DNA of 64,000 bases, from NCBI RefSeq assembly GCF_000499205.1, contig NZ_AWUK01000030.1:1-64000 (forward strand). Direction: 5' to 3'. Position numbers and translations under genes: made by a program. Under the pieces are notes generated by a model. That model ran no database searches. It was not told the origin of the DNA and saw only the letters and a list, made by a program, of their open reading frames with translations. Origin of the DNA: Paenibacillus sp. MAEPY2. GTDB taxonomy: Bacteria; Bacillota; Bacilli; Paenibacillales; Paenibacillaceae. This document shows, one piece after another, positions 22,437 to 31,023 of the stretch (its first letter is position 1; each line of letters begins with the position of its first letter).

Positions 22437-22931
22437 ATGAAAGGCGTACTGAAGGAATTTAAAGAATTTGCCGTACGTGGCAACGTCATCGATCTGGCGG
22501 TCGGTGTCATTATCGGGGCTGCTTTTGGCAAAATTGTCACATCCCTCGTGAATGACATCATTATGCCGCCAGTGGGTAAACTGCTTGGAGGGGTTGATTT
22601 CAGTCAGAAAATTATCAATCTGGATTGGGATATGAGAACCGCCAGTGGGCAGGAAATCAAAACATTGGCACAAGCCAACGAAGCTGGCGCAACCGTAATT
22701 GCTTACGGGCAGTTCATCAACGTCATGATTGATTTCATTATCGTTGCTTTCTGTATTTTCATGCTTGTCAAAGGTATCAACTACATTAAAAGCAAAGAAC
22801 ACAAAAAGCCCGAGCCGCAAAAAACGACAAAGGCCTGCAAATACTGTCTGTCCGAAATTCCGGCTGCCGCTACCCGCTGTTCGCACTGTACTTCAGAACT
22901 GAAAGCCGAAGGAACTGGCGCAACGGCTTAA
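22437..22931 (+). CDS. mscL: Large-conductance mechanosensitive channel with C-terminal zinc ribbon
   Basis: A 164-residue MscL that opens under membrane tension to release solutes during osmotic downshock. The N terminus and span 1 are typical (FKEFAVRGNVIDLAVGVIIGAAFGKIV), followed by the periplasmic loop and span 2 (FINVMIDFIIVAFCIFMLV). Instead of the usual amphipathic end the protein continues about 45 residues beyond span 2 and carries CKYC-x(13)-CSHC (about 133-151), a zinc-ribbon-like knuckle. ATG 22437 follows AAAGGAGA. The ribbon might stabilise the cytoplasmic pentamer bundle; this is inference. Confidence 0.95.
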   Translation: MKGVLKEFKEFAVRGNVIDLAVGVIIGAAFGKIVTSLVNDIIMPPVGKLLGGVDFSQKIINLDWDMRTASGQEIKTLAQANEAGATVIAYGQFINVMIDFIIVAFCIFMLVKGINYIKSKEHKKPEPQKTTKACKYCLSEIPAAATRCSHCTSELKAEGTGATA

Positions 22932-23114
22932 TCGTTTCCGCACTTCGAGCGTCTCAGAATCCAATTTCTGAGCCGGACTTAATTGAAGACCATTGTTATG
23001 ATGATCGAATTTATGTAAAGTAAATCCTGCTTGCTCTGTCCGTTATTCTTCCTTCATCCGTGTTGTTGGGAAAACCCGCACGATGGCGGGTGGAGTCAAA
23101 ACAGCTCCCACATG

Positions 23115-23158
23115 AAAGGTCTCACCGTAAAGGTGGGGCCTTTCCTTTCCTTTATTTT
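23115..23158 (+). terminator. Terminator downstream of mscL
   Basis: AAAGGTCTCACC pairs with GGTGGGGCCTTT (12 bp, two G-U pairs) around a short loop and is followed by a T-rich tail. It lies about 185 nt behind mscL. A smaller stem CCCGCACGATGGCGGG precedes it. Confidence 0.7.
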
Positions 23159-23221
23159 ACGAGCCAGGCGCAAGCAGCCTTGTTTACCACACTTTCACTC
23201 ACACTCACACCATGATACTAA

Positions 23222-23524
23222 CTAGAATCGACGCGGCAGCAAATGCTCCAAAATCGACTTCAAGTCCTTATCTTCCTTATAAACCTCTTCCCCGGTATCA
23301 AGCTCTGTCACTCGAATATATTCAAAGTTTGCCGAAGCATCCGTAGGTTTGAACAGCAGCTGTGCTTCATCTTCCAAACGTACATGAAATCCCATATCCT
23401 TAAACATGGTCGTTAACTGATTGGTTGCCGGTTCTTGTCCCTGTCCAACAAATATAAGACCTCTAAGACTTTTGCGTTCCTGAGGTTGCGGATAAATGAC
23501 TTGAAAGTGTACAATGCATTCCAT
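23222..23524 (-). CDS. Hypothetical protein
   Basis: A 100-residue soluble protein, unrecognised. It begins MECIVHFQVIYPQ and has an alternating hydrophobic pattern suggesting a small alpha/beta fold; it ends KDLKSILEHLLPRRF. The start is ATG 23524 with AAGGGGAACC upstream. It is divergent from the Nudix gene with about 80 nt between starts, and no partner genes lie nearby. Confidence 0.7.
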   Translation of the reverse strand: MECIVHFQVIYPQPQERKSLRGLIFVGQGQEPATNQLTTMFKDMGFHVRLEDEAQLLFKPTDASANFEYIRVTELDTGEEVYKEDKDLKSILEHLLPRRF

Positions 23525-23603
23525 AAGATGGTTCCCCTTTCGTTTAAAACATACTTTGTGAAATTTTGAACTTTAAAACTTGCTATATAAGGAGATACGT
23601 ATC

Positions 23604-24302
23604 ATGACCCCAGAACGTTTCGATATTTACGACGATCAGCAAAACTGGATAGGTACAGAGCTTCGCAGCGTAGTGCATGCCAAAGGATTCTGGCACCGTT
23701 CATTTCACTGCTGGATCGTGCGCGACGAAGGTTCGCGGCGGTTGGTACTTTTTCAACGACGACGGGATATCAAGGATACCTTCCCCGGAAGTTACGACAT
23801 AACAGCAGCAGGGCATCTCACTGCCGGCGAACAGCTGCATGAAGCCAGTCGTGAGCTTGAGGAAGAACTGGGCGTGCAAGCGCCTTTTGAAACACTGACC
23901 TATCTGTTGACTGCAAGACAGCAACTTGAAGGGCAGGTTCGCGGTGTTCCTTTTGTCGATCGGGAATTCAGTTCCGTCTATGGACTGTGCTTAAACCAGC
24001 CTCTCGAAGCCTACACCTTGCAGGCAAGCGAAGTCGACAGCCTGTATGAAGTGCCTTTGGATGAACTGATTGCCTTATTCCGTGGTGAAACCCATGCGAT
24101 TCAGGCAGTGGGAGTACAAGCCGTACAGTCGGCGTCTAATCAGGTGGATCAGGCAAATGGTAACTCTGTTCCTCTTCCCGTTCAAGCACGTCACATTCGC
24201 GAGATTCAAGCAGCCGAGTTCGTGCCACACGGTACAGGATATTATATCGATGTACTTGAAGCGTTATATCATATACCCAAAGACAGATCCAATCCTGTAT
24301 AA
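23604..24302 (+). CDS. Nudix hydrolase, isopentenyl-diphosphate isomerase-like
   Basis: A 232-residue Nudix protein. The Nudix box is at residues 70-91 (GHLTAGEQLHEASRELEEELGV), complete with the metal-binding REXXEE core. The N terminus (MTPERFDIYDDQQNWIGTELRSVVHAKGFWHRSFHCWIV) is typical of the subgroup annotated as IPP-isomerase-like or YfcD-like, whose true substrates are mostly unknown. ATG 23604 is preceded by AAGGAGAT; a start eight codons upstream lacks a site. Probably cleaves a nucleoside diphosphate derivative; single gene. Confidence 0.88.
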   Translation: MTPERFDIYDDQQNWIGTELRSVVHAKGFWHRSFHCWIVRDEGSRRLVLFQRRRDIKDTFPGSYDITAAGHLTAGEQLHEASRELEEELGVQAPFETLTYLLTARQQLEGQVRGVPFVDREFSSVYGLCLNQPLEAYTLQASEVDSLYEVPLDELIALFRGETHAIQAVGVQAVQSASNQVDQANGNSVPLPVQARHIREIQAAEFVPHGTGYYIDVLEALYHIPKDRSNPV

Positions 24303-24423
24303 GATTGCGTTACGTTCCTAGCTTCATTTTCTCAAAAATAGCATGACTTCATACCCTACTACATTAGCTCAACAGGGAACATTTGCTGTGATGAACATCA
24401 CTGCTTCCGTTAAGTAGCATAAA

Positions 24424-24450
24424 CAGGCGTCTGCCTCTAGGCAGCGCCTG
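24424..24450. terminator. Possible hairpin between convergent genes
   Basis: CAGGCGTCTGCC and GGCAGCGCCTG form a GC-rich stem with a TCTA loop. It lacks a T-run, so termination strength is uncertain. It lies between the Nudix and TrmB-type genes, which converge. Confidence 0.45.
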
Positions 24451-24531
24451 CTTCCGTTAGCATGTATTTAAGCGTTAATAAGATGCCTTCTCTTATTAGA
24501 TTGAAGCCGTAATCACGGAAGCTCCAGACCC

Positions 24532-25338
24532 TTAATCCGGCTTAATTCCCTCCGAGGGGACTGACCAATAACGTGCTGAGAGGTTTTGGTATCGATGCCC
24601 GTAACGAGACTCCAGTTCCTCCCCCATATCCTGCTCCAGCTCATACAACACCAATTCTTGAGCAAAATGATTCAGCAGCAGCCCGGTCATGACCGGATGC
24701 TCTGTCACCATCGCCTGAGTGACGCAGGATTCCCCGCGCATCCCTACCATGCACCAACGCCGATCCACCACTAAAGAGAATTTCCGGCCATTACCTGTTC
24801 CGTATGAAGGCAAACCAGGCCAAGGAGCGGGCTGATCCATAATGCCCTCTCCACCATCGCACGACCATAACAGTCGCACGCCGCGGTCTTCGGCACGCTG
24901 CAAGTCGGCACGCAACAACTCCGCTTCCTCACGCCACACGTCCACCACAATCTCATGTTTGGCCTCTGCCAGTTCACGGCTTAGATTTTCAAATACGTTT
25001 TTGTCGCCTTCAATGTTGTAGAAGACCGGCTTCTCTGGCTCATGCTGCGGCATACTGGTCTGCACATATTCAAGGGAAGCACGCATCTGACCGGAAATCA
25101 TGCTGGCCATCTCCTCCGGCTTCAAGACACTGTATTTTGCAGGCTCTCCTGCGCTGCAACGCAGGAACCCCCGCTGTTCCAGCCGTTGCAGGGTGGCATA
25201 TACATTGGAACGGGACACACCCAGCCTTTTAGCGACCTCATATCCCGAGGCCGAGCCTTGGCGAGCGAGTTCCACCATAATTTTAGATTCCATCTCGGTA
25301 AACCCCAGATGACGCAAATGATGCAGCAGTTGGTCCAT
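24532..25338 (-). CDS. TrmB-type transcriptional regulator
   Basis: A 268-residue regulator. The N-terminal winged helix of the TrmB family spans about residues 3-75 (LGFTEMESKIMVELARQGSASGYEVAKRLGVSRSNVYATLQRLEQRGFL). The C-terminal half is the phospholipase-D-like sensor fold seen in this family (EIVVDVWREEAELLRADLQRAEDRGVRLLWSCDG). The start is ATG 25338 behind a GGGGGGACGGG purine run. No metabolic genes lie next to it, so its target is unknown; it may be co-transcribed with the zinc-ribbon gene 69 nt upstream. Confidence 0.82.
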   Translation of the reverse strand: MDQLLHHLRHLGFTEMESKIMVELARQGSASGYEVAKRLGVSRSNVYATLQRLEQRGFLRCSAGEPAKYSVLKPEEMASMISGQMRASLEYVQTSMPQHEPEKPVFYNIEGDKNVFENLSRELAEAKHEIVVDVWREEAELLRADLQRAEDRGVRLLWSCDGGEGIMDQPAPWPGLPSYGTGNGRKFSLVVDRRWCMVGMRGESCVTQAMVTEHPVMTGLLLNHFAQELVLYELEQDMGEELESRYGHRYQNLSARYWSVPSEGIKPD

Positions 25339-25407
25339 ATTCCCGTCCCCCCATGCTGTAAGCAACCAGCGCTGCCTCACAATGATTCCGCAGCGCTTTC
25401 TACTGCA

Positions 25408-26199
25408 TCAGATCTGTTCTGCTCCGCAGCGTGGGCACCATTTCGAACCTTTGGGCAGCTCAGCCGCACAAATCTGACAATTCACCATCTCGCGTGGCAC
25501 TTCGGTCTGTACGTCCACCGTGTTCACGATCGGATTATTTTCTTTCCAGTACCGAATGCGCTCATCCAGCTCCTGCTGACGCTCACGCTCCCGCTGCATT
25601 TCTTCATCCCGACGGCGTTCCCACTCTGCATCGAACGCTTCCTTTTCCTCTTGGGTAAACTCTGTGCTGTTATACTCGGATTCGGTCTCCAGATCCGCAA
25701 TGGACGGAATCACCGTGTGATACGGCTCAGCTTCCTCCAGTTCCTCTTCAGTTGGCGCATCATAAATTGGTCGCTCCGGGCTATGAGCCACGGCCGCTTC
25801 CTGTCTCGCAGGGCTCGTCGCTCCTACAGACGCTGCTGCGGGTTTGAATTCGCCCAACTTGCGTCCGCATTTTGGACAGAAGTTGGCATCCAGTGAAGCG
25901 ACATGTCCGCACTCGCATAAGCGCTCATTTTTGAGTTGTGCAATCTTGTTGCGCAAGCCATCGATTTCGTCCTGCAATTCGTCGCACAGCCCCGACAGAT
26001 CCACCATCTCTTTTTCGGCACGCGTCAAGTCCTGTGCGCGATAGCCTTCATAGAAGATACGACCCATATCTGTAAAATGGACTTCCTGTTCCTGCTGCAA
26101 GCCCACAATCTGATTATTTATTTTGCCGATTTCAACGGCGTGCTGGGCACGCTCTGTTGCTTTGTTTGCTCCGTTTTTAATTCGTTGAAGCAGTTTCAT
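25408..26199 (-). CDS. Coiled-coil protein with two zinc ribbons
   Basis: A 263-residue soluble protein. Residues 1-95 are helical coiled coil (TERAQHAVEIGKINNQIVGL, LQDEIDGLRNKIAQLKNE). A zinc ribbon follows (CECGH-x(10)-CPKCGRKL, about 95-115), then a Pro/Ala/acid-rich linker, a second charged coiled coil (EEMQRERERQQELDERIRYW), and a C-terminal ribbon (CQICAAELPKGSKWCPRCG). The pattern is of a scaffold or adaptor; I know no function for it. ATG 26199 has AGGAGGAG upstream. It precedes the TrmB-type gene. Confidence 0.75.
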   Translation of the reverse strand: MKLLQRIKNGANKATERAQHAVEIGKINNQIVGLQQEQEVHFTDMGRIFYEGYRAQDLTRAEKEMVDLSGLCDELQDEIDGLRNKIAQLKNERLCECGHVASLDANFCPKCGRKLGEFKPAAASVGATSPARQEAAVAHSPERPIYDAPTEEELEEAEPYHTVIPSIADLETESEYNSTEFTQEEKEAFDAEWERRRDEEMQRERERQQELDERIRYWKENNPIVNTVDVQTEVPREMVNCQICAAELPKGSKWCPRCGAEQI

Positions 26200-26626
26200 A
26201 ACATCTCCTCCTCATCCCGTCAAAACCCATATCATTTTAATTTTCCATAGTATAGCATTTTGCATAACTCGATATAATCACAAGCGGTACAACCTACCGA
26301 GGGATACGAGCATTCCGATCCATATGTATGCTGATTGGAAGTCACTCTCCTGATCTTATGCAAAAGCTCAGCATATAACTTATACGATATCATGCCAAAA
26401 AGTTGCGAAATCGCGCGCGAATGCCCGTTTTCTGCCGATGCTGGATGAATACGGGGGCTTTCGTCAGGACCATACGTTCGGGTATAATGAAGCTTTGGCC
26501 CTGTTGATCCGCCTCTTTGGGCGGTTAACCCTATCATACCAATTTACAATGCGATTGTGAAAAGGGCAAATGAATTACTTTTAAGCCGGGATAGTCCTAT
26601 CCCTGAATGCATATAGAGGTGGATGA
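26200..26626. other. Divergent intergenic region
   Basis: About 430 nt between divergent starts. A -10-like TATACT is present on the minus strand near 26253 for the zinc-ribbon gene, without a good -35. A small inverted repeat GGGATAGTCCTATCCC occurs at 26588-26603, about 25 nt before the helicase start, and may influence its translation. A minus-strand frame of 101 codons covers part of the region but does not look like protein. Confidence 0.4.
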
Positions 26627-29206
26627 ATGATGTTAAGTCCGAACTCAACGTTTTACCCCCGTCCGCTCGGAGTTACCCCGGCGGCATCCCTGCCCCAGTC
26701 CCCTTCGGCTCCATTGGAGACCAGTAGACAACTCGTTGGCAGTGATGAACGGGATGCCCCATATTTCCGCTCTCTGGAAGAGGTAGGCATCCGTCTAAAC
26801 GGGCCCCAAATCTCAGCGGTTCGCCACGGCAAAGGCCCCCTGTTAACTCTCGCAGGAGCTGGCTGCGGCAAAACAACTGTACTGGCTGCACGAGCCGGCT
26901 ACCTGATGGAGGTTAGTGGTGTTCACGCGGGAAGCATCCTGCTGGTGACGTTCACGAACAAAGCTGCCACCGAAATGAAAGACCGCATCGCTTCGCTGCC
27001 TGGCATTCGTCCAGCAGCTGCAAGAGCGGTGCAGGCCCGTACATTCCACTCGTTCGCGCTGACGCTGCTTCGTCATTACGGCGTGCAGGAAGAGATTTTT
27101 GGCGAGTCGCGCGCTCAGCATACCGTACTTAAGATGCTCCTGCGCCAGAATGGCATGAGTGAGGCCTTTCAGCCGGAGAGCCTATTGGCCATGCTGTCCG
27201 CCTGGAAAATGCAAGGATCTGAGACGAGCGATCTCCCCGAAAAATCACAGGAGGAACGAGACGCCAAACGTGTTCTCCTTGGTTATGAAGCCTGGAAGCG
27301 GGATCGCAACAAGATGGATTTTGATGATATTTTGCTGCGAGCTGCCGCACTTCTTCGTGATCCTGCTGTCCTGGGTCCGCTTCAGCAGCGTTTTCAGTAC
27401 ATTATGGTCGATGAGTTCCAGGATACGAACAGTCTGCAATATGAAATTGTACAAAAACTGGCTGCCGCCCATCGCAATCTGATGGTTGTGGGAGACGACG
27501 ACCAGACGATCTATACGTTTAATGGGGCACGGCAGGAATCTATTTTGGAATTCGATAAAGTATACCCCGGTGCACGCATCGTGACGCTGGATATCAACTA
27601 CCGCAGCGATGCGCGCATTCTGGGACTAGGCAGCGAATTGGTCGCCCGGAACAAACGAAGACGCGACAAGCGGCTGCGCGCAGCCGGGCATCGCGGAGAT
27701 GCGCCACGGTTCGCCACCCCCTCCAATGCCGAGGAAGAAGCCGCTTGGGTTGTTAACCAGTTGTGTCAGCAAATCGAGGAAGGTCTGCATACATATCGGG
27801 ATATCGCGATTCTGCATCGGACAGCCAGCAGCAGCCGGGCTATATTTGAGCAGCTTGTATTGAAAGATGTGCCGTTTGTACAACACGGCGCTTCCCCGGT
27901 CTTCTATGACCAGTCACTGATTCGACCGTTGATGGATCACATGCGCTTGTCGCTGAACCCACGTGCTGTAGATGCTCTGCCAAGTGCGCTGGGACCTCTC
28001 TATGTATCCCGCGATGCAGGGCTGGAGTGGATTCAGCGCAGTGAAGAGCAGCAAGCGAAGAAATATCCGCTCATCCATCTGGCCAAATGGGACAAGCTGA
28101 AGCCCTTCCAGCAGGAACAGGTCAAGGAACGTATCAAGCTGATCAAATCGCTAACGAAGCTGAAACCGGTGATCGCCATCCAGGAGATGCGCCGCCAGTT
28201 TTACGACAAATATATGGAGAGCGGTGATCCAAGCATCTTCACCCATTACAAGGAAACGATGCTGGAGACTCTGGACGAGTTCGAAGCCGCCGCCAAAAAA
28301 TTCGAAACCGTGGAAGAGTTCATTCAATTCGCTGATGAGCTCTCTCGCAGACACCGTGAGATGGAATCACTGCGTCGTGCTCAGGACAGTGACGCGGTAC
28401 AACTGATGACGATCCACCGGGCCAAGGGACTTGAATTCCCATGCGTGTACTGGATCGGGGCCAGCGAAGGAATCGTGCCTCACAGCACGGCATTGCGGCA
28501 GGATATTCCGGAAGACCAGAAGGCTGCCCTTACGGTGCAGCAGACGGATGCAGAATTGGACATGGCTCTGGAAGAGGAGCGACGGCTCGCCTATGTTGCA
28601 ATCACTCGGGCGAAGCAGTATTTGTACGTCACTTCTCCCGCCAGTCATCACGGAAAACCGGCGGACGTTTCCCGCTTTCTGCTGGAGGCCTTCGGCATGG
28701 AGGTGCCGGACAAACGCAAAAACCGCGATGAAGCCCGAACTGGCCATCACGCTTCATACGGCAAGGGAAATGGCAATAGTCAGAACTCCCACTCTGGTGC
28801 CCGTTCTGAAGGCAGGAACGTGGTACACAGACGGACAATCAGTAACAATGAACGTCGTGACTTCGATGTTCATAATGAACGTGACGATGATCGGCTCAGT
28901 GAACGGCGCGGGAGTGGCATCATTGGGAACCACAAGGCATTTAGCACTACGGGTGTGAGTCAGGCAACTTCGTCTTCGTCCAGTTCGGTATCGCGCACCT
29001 CAGGAGATGCTGAACTTACAGAGACTGTAGCGATTTGGAAATGCAGTTCTTCCACCTGCAAAGCTTGGCTGCGCCAAAAACCGGATGTACCTTCGGCCAA
29101 AGCATCCAAAAAGGCAGCGTCTGGGCCCCCTCCTTGTCCGCTGTGCTCAGGCAAGATGGAAGCCAGTACCCGTAAGGTTCCCGTAACCGGTCGGTTCGGA
29201 AGGTAA
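26627..29206 (+). CDS. UvrD/Rep-family DNA helicase with C-terminal zinc ribbon
   Basis: An 859-residue superfamily 1A helicase. Motifs in order: Walker A LAGAGCGKTT (about 80), FTNKAATEMKDRI, MVDEFQDTN (II), VVGDDDQTIYTFNGA (III), LDINYRSD (IV), MTIHRAKGLEFPCVYW (V), EERRLAYVAITRAKQ (VI). Beyond the core, from about residue 690, comes a low-complexity Ser/Asn/Arg/Gly linker and then a four-cysteine ribbon (CSSSTC ... CPLCSG). The chromosomal PcrA is usually next to pcrB and ligA, which are absent here, so this is probably a paralogue. ATG 26627 follows AGAGGTGG. Likely acts in DNA repair or conflict resolution. Confidence 0.9.
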   Translation: MMLSPNSTFYPRPLGVTPAASLPQSPSAPLETSRQLVGSDERDAPYFRSLEEVGIRLNGPQISAVRHGKGPLLTLAGAGCGKTTVLAARAGYLMEVSGVHAGSILLVTFTNKAATEMKDRIASLPGIRPAAARAVQARTFHSFALTLLRHYGVQEEIFGESRAQHTVLKMLLRQNGMSEAFQPESLLAMLSAWKMQGSETSDLPEKSQEERDAKRVLLGYEAWKRDRNKMDFDDILLRAAALLRDPAVLGPLQQRFQYIMVDEFQDTNSLQYEIVQKLAAAHRNLMVVGDDDQTIYTFNGARQESILEFDKVYPGARIVTLDINYRSDARILGLGSELVARNKRRRDKRLRAAGHRGDAPRFATPSNAEEEAAWVVNQLCQQIEEGLHTYRDIAILHRTASSSRAIFEQLVLKDVPFVQHGASPVFYDQSLIRPLMDHMRLSLNPRAVDALPSALGPLYVSRDAGLEWIQRSEEQQAKKYPLIHLAKWDKLKPFQQEQVKERIKLIKSLTKLKPVIAIQEMRRQFYDKYMESGDPSIFTHYKETMLETLDEFEAAAKKFETVEEFIQFADELSRRHREMESLRRAQDSDAVQLMTIHRAKGLEFPCVYWIGASEGIVPHSTALRQDIPEDQKAALTVQQTDAELDMALEEERRLAYVAITRAKQYLYVTSPASHHGKPADVSRFLLEAFGMEVPDKRKNRDEARTGHHASYGKGNGNSQNSHSGARSEGRNVVHRRTISNNERRDFDVHNERDDDRLSERRGSGIIGNHKAFSTTGVSQATSSSSSSVSRTSGDAELTETVAIWKCSSSTCKAWLRQKPDVPSAKASKKAASGPPPCPLCSGKMEASTRKVPVTGRFGR

Positions 29207-29226
29207 ACGATTACCATTCGTTTCAG

Positions 29227-29267
29227 GACGCTTGCTGCTGTTTATTAACAGTAGAAGCGTCTTTTTT
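29227..29267 (+). terminator. Terminator after the helicase gene
   Basis: GACGCTT and AAGCGTC, with inner CTGTT/AACAG pairing, form a stem followed by TTTTTT on the plus strand. Confidence 0.8.
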
Positions 29268-29291
29268 CCATTTTAGAATGGAGGTTGGATT

Positions 29292-29660
29292 ATGCAGGAC
29301 GGCAAAAAGCATTACTATGTATCGGTAACCCATAATCTCATTGAACAGACCAAGAACGAATCAACACCGTTTGAAGTCATGGTCGACGATGAACAGTTAA
29401 ATCGGCTGAAAGACCTAATGAAAGTACTCGAGGATGAAGATGCCTATACACTGCAGAGAGCCCCGGTACCCTATAAATCGGCTGATCATGACGATGCTAC
29501 GGAGCAATTCTCGGATGGCATGACGCTGCTGTATTCCTTTCTGTATGACCATGGTACTCCGGATAGCCGACAAGCGATTGAGAGCATGAATGTACTTCCC
29601 CGGCTGCAAGATACGGATTATGATGACCCGGGATATGAGAATTCACCGCTTAATAAATGA
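29292..29660 (+). CDS. Hypothetical protein
   Basis: A 122-residue acidic soluble protein, not recognised. It has no cysteine, signal or membrane span. The first 60 residues look like a mixed alpha/beta domain (HYYVSVTHNLIEQTKNESTP, FEVMVDDEQLNRLKDLMKVL). The ribosome site GGAGG precedes ATG 29292 and a terminator follows, so it is expressed as a single gene. Confidence 0.7.
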   Translation: MQDGKKHYYVSVTHNLIEQTKNESTPFEVMVDDEQLNRLKDLMKVLEDEDAYTLQRAPVPYKSADHDDATEQFSDGMTLLYSFLYDHGTPDSRQAIESMNVLPRLQDTDYDDPGYENSPLNK

Positions 29661-29671
29661 ACTCTTTTCAC

Positions 29672-29738
29672 AAAGACTTCCTCTCCGATGACAGACCCAT
29701 TGTCTGCTTCAGGAGTGATGGAAGTCTTTATTTTTTTA
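29672..29738 (+). terminator. Terminator after the 122-residue protein gene
   Basis: AAAGACTTCC pairs with GGAAGTCTTT, enclosing a second small stem (GACAG/TTGTC region), and is followed by an A/T-rich tract with seven T residues. Confidence 0.75.
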
Positions 29739-29752
29739 CAGATTCAGTCCCA

Positions 29753-29774
29753 ATAGTATCAATATTGATACTAT
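29753..29774 (+). promoter_or_regulatory. Perfect 22-bp palindrome upstream of the alcohol dehydrogenase gene
   Basis: The half-site ATAGTATCAAT is followed directly by its exact inverse, giving 11-bp arms with no spacer. A partial copy (TGATACTACTAT ... TTTTTGATATT) follows at about 29784-29811. The site lies 93 nt upstream of the start codon. Such a site suits a dimeric MarR/HxlR-type or MerR-type regulator, but no regulator gene is adjacent. Confidence 0.6.
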
Positions 29775-29866
29775 AAACCAAAAATGATACTACTATTTAT
29801 TTTTGATATTATGTCATATATTTATATATACATTAACTTATTTCTGCAAGGAGGATAACTATCGAC

Positions 29867-30907
29867 ATGGGAAATTCAATCATGATGAAAGCGTTCGGAT
29901 ATTACGAGCCTGGGTTAGAGGCCGACATACCGCCATTTCAGGAGGTGGAAGTGGAGAAACCAAAACCTACAGGACAGGATTTACTTATTGAAGTGAAAGC
30001 AGTGTCTGTCAATCCGACGGATTGGAGGTCGCATAGTTCCAAACATTCGGACGATTTATCCCTGACCATACCTGGTCGTGACGTAGCGGGCGTGGTCGTG
30101 GACATCGGCTCCGATTGCCATTTGTTCAACGTTGGTGACGAAGTATATTATGCGGGGAGCAATACGCGCCCAGGCGGACACAGTGAGTTTCATTTAGTGG
30201 ATGAACGAATTGTGGGCAGAAAGCCGAAAAGTCTGGATTTCGCTCAAGCGGCAGCCTTACCTCTGACAAGTCTTACAGCAGGAGAAGCTATTTATGAGCG
30301 CTTGGGCATCTCCAGGAATGCATCGGATAACGAAGGTAACAGTATACTTATAATCGGGGCAGCGGGAGGTGTCGGATCGATCGCTACTCAATTAGCCAAG
30401 TTGGCTGGCCTTAGAGTCATAGCAACTGCCTCTCGTCCCGACTCGATCTCATGGACAAAATCAAACGGAGCAGACCACGTGATCAATCATCATCAGCCAT
30501 TCGCACCCCAACTTAAAGATCTCGGACTAGTCGGGGTACAATATATTTTCGTGCTTAATCATATAGATGAGCATATGGCCGAGATGGCAGAAGTTATTTT
30601 GCCACAAGGAAAGATTTGTTCAGTTCTGCCGTTTGAAAAACCAGCCGAACTTCAAAAGTTATTTTTAAAAAGCGTAACACTCGTTTGGGAAATGATGTTC
30701 ACCCGTCCGATGTTCCAGACAGATGATATGATTGAACAACATCTTCTTCTTAATGAAATCGCAGATCTGGTGGATGCCGGAAAAATTCACACAACGATGG
30801 CAGAGCGGATCGAACCAATTAATGCGGCTAACCTGCTGGAAGCCTACCGAAAGAGCAAATCGGGTACTGCGATTGGCAAAATCGTGTTAGAAGGGTTTGA
30901 AAAGTAA
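29867..30907 (+). CDS. Zinc-type alcohol dehydrogenase family oxidoreductase
   Basis: A 346-residue medium-chain dehydrogenase/reductase. The N-terminal GroES-like domain has VNPTDWRSH and PGRDVAGVVVDIG. The nucleotide-binding domain (about 165-270) has GAAGGVGSIATQLAKL. The Cys/His zinc ligands of true zinc alcohol dehydrogenases are missing (no catalytic Cys or structural four-Cys loop), so it is of the zinc-independent quinone oxidoreductase-like group, NADPH-dependent. ATG 29867 follows AAGGAGG at 12 nt. Palindromic control sites upstream suggest induction, perhaps by electrophiles (inferred). Confidence 0.87.
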   Translation: MGNSIMMKAFGYYEPGLEADIPPFQEVEVEKPKPTGQDLLIEVKAVSVNPTDWRSHSSKHSDDLSLTIPGRDVAGVVVDIGSDCHLFNVGDEVYYAGSNTRPGGHSEFHLVDERIVGRKPKSLDFAQAAALPLTSLTAGEAIYERLGISRNASDNEGNSILIIGAAGGVGSIATQLAKLAGLRVIATASRPDSISWTKSNGADHVINHHQPFAPQLKDLGLVGVQYIFVLNHIDEHMAEMAEVILPQGKICSVLPFEKPAELQKLFLKSVTLVWEMMFTRPMFQTDDMIEQHLLLNEIADLVDAGKIHTTMAERIEPINAANLLEAYRKSKSGTAIGKIVLEGFEK

Positions 30908-30947
30908 CGTACATCCGTCTAGTCTGATCACGATCAATGAATCAACC

Positions 30948-30994
30948 AAAGGGTGTTGTCTCTCCAAAGTTAAGACGGAGAAACAACACCCTTT
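30948..30994. terminator. Bidirectional terminator
   Basis: AAAGGGTGTTG with TCTCC pairs with GGAGA and CAACACCCTTT; A and T runs flank both sides. It separates the dehydrogenase (plus) and Gfo/Idh/MocA (minus) genes, which converge. Confidence 0.8.
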
Positions 30995-31023
30995 TAATAC
31001 TACTTTAGATTCAATCTCCTATA

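Noticed and set aside
22158..22886. 242-codon minus-strand frame
   Set aside because: It is antisense to mscL and lacks a ribosome site; the MscL reading is unambiguous.
28431..28958. 175-codon plus-strand frame inside the helicase gene
   Set aside because: It is a shifted frame of the helicase gene, whose motifs V and VI are encoded in the same stretch.
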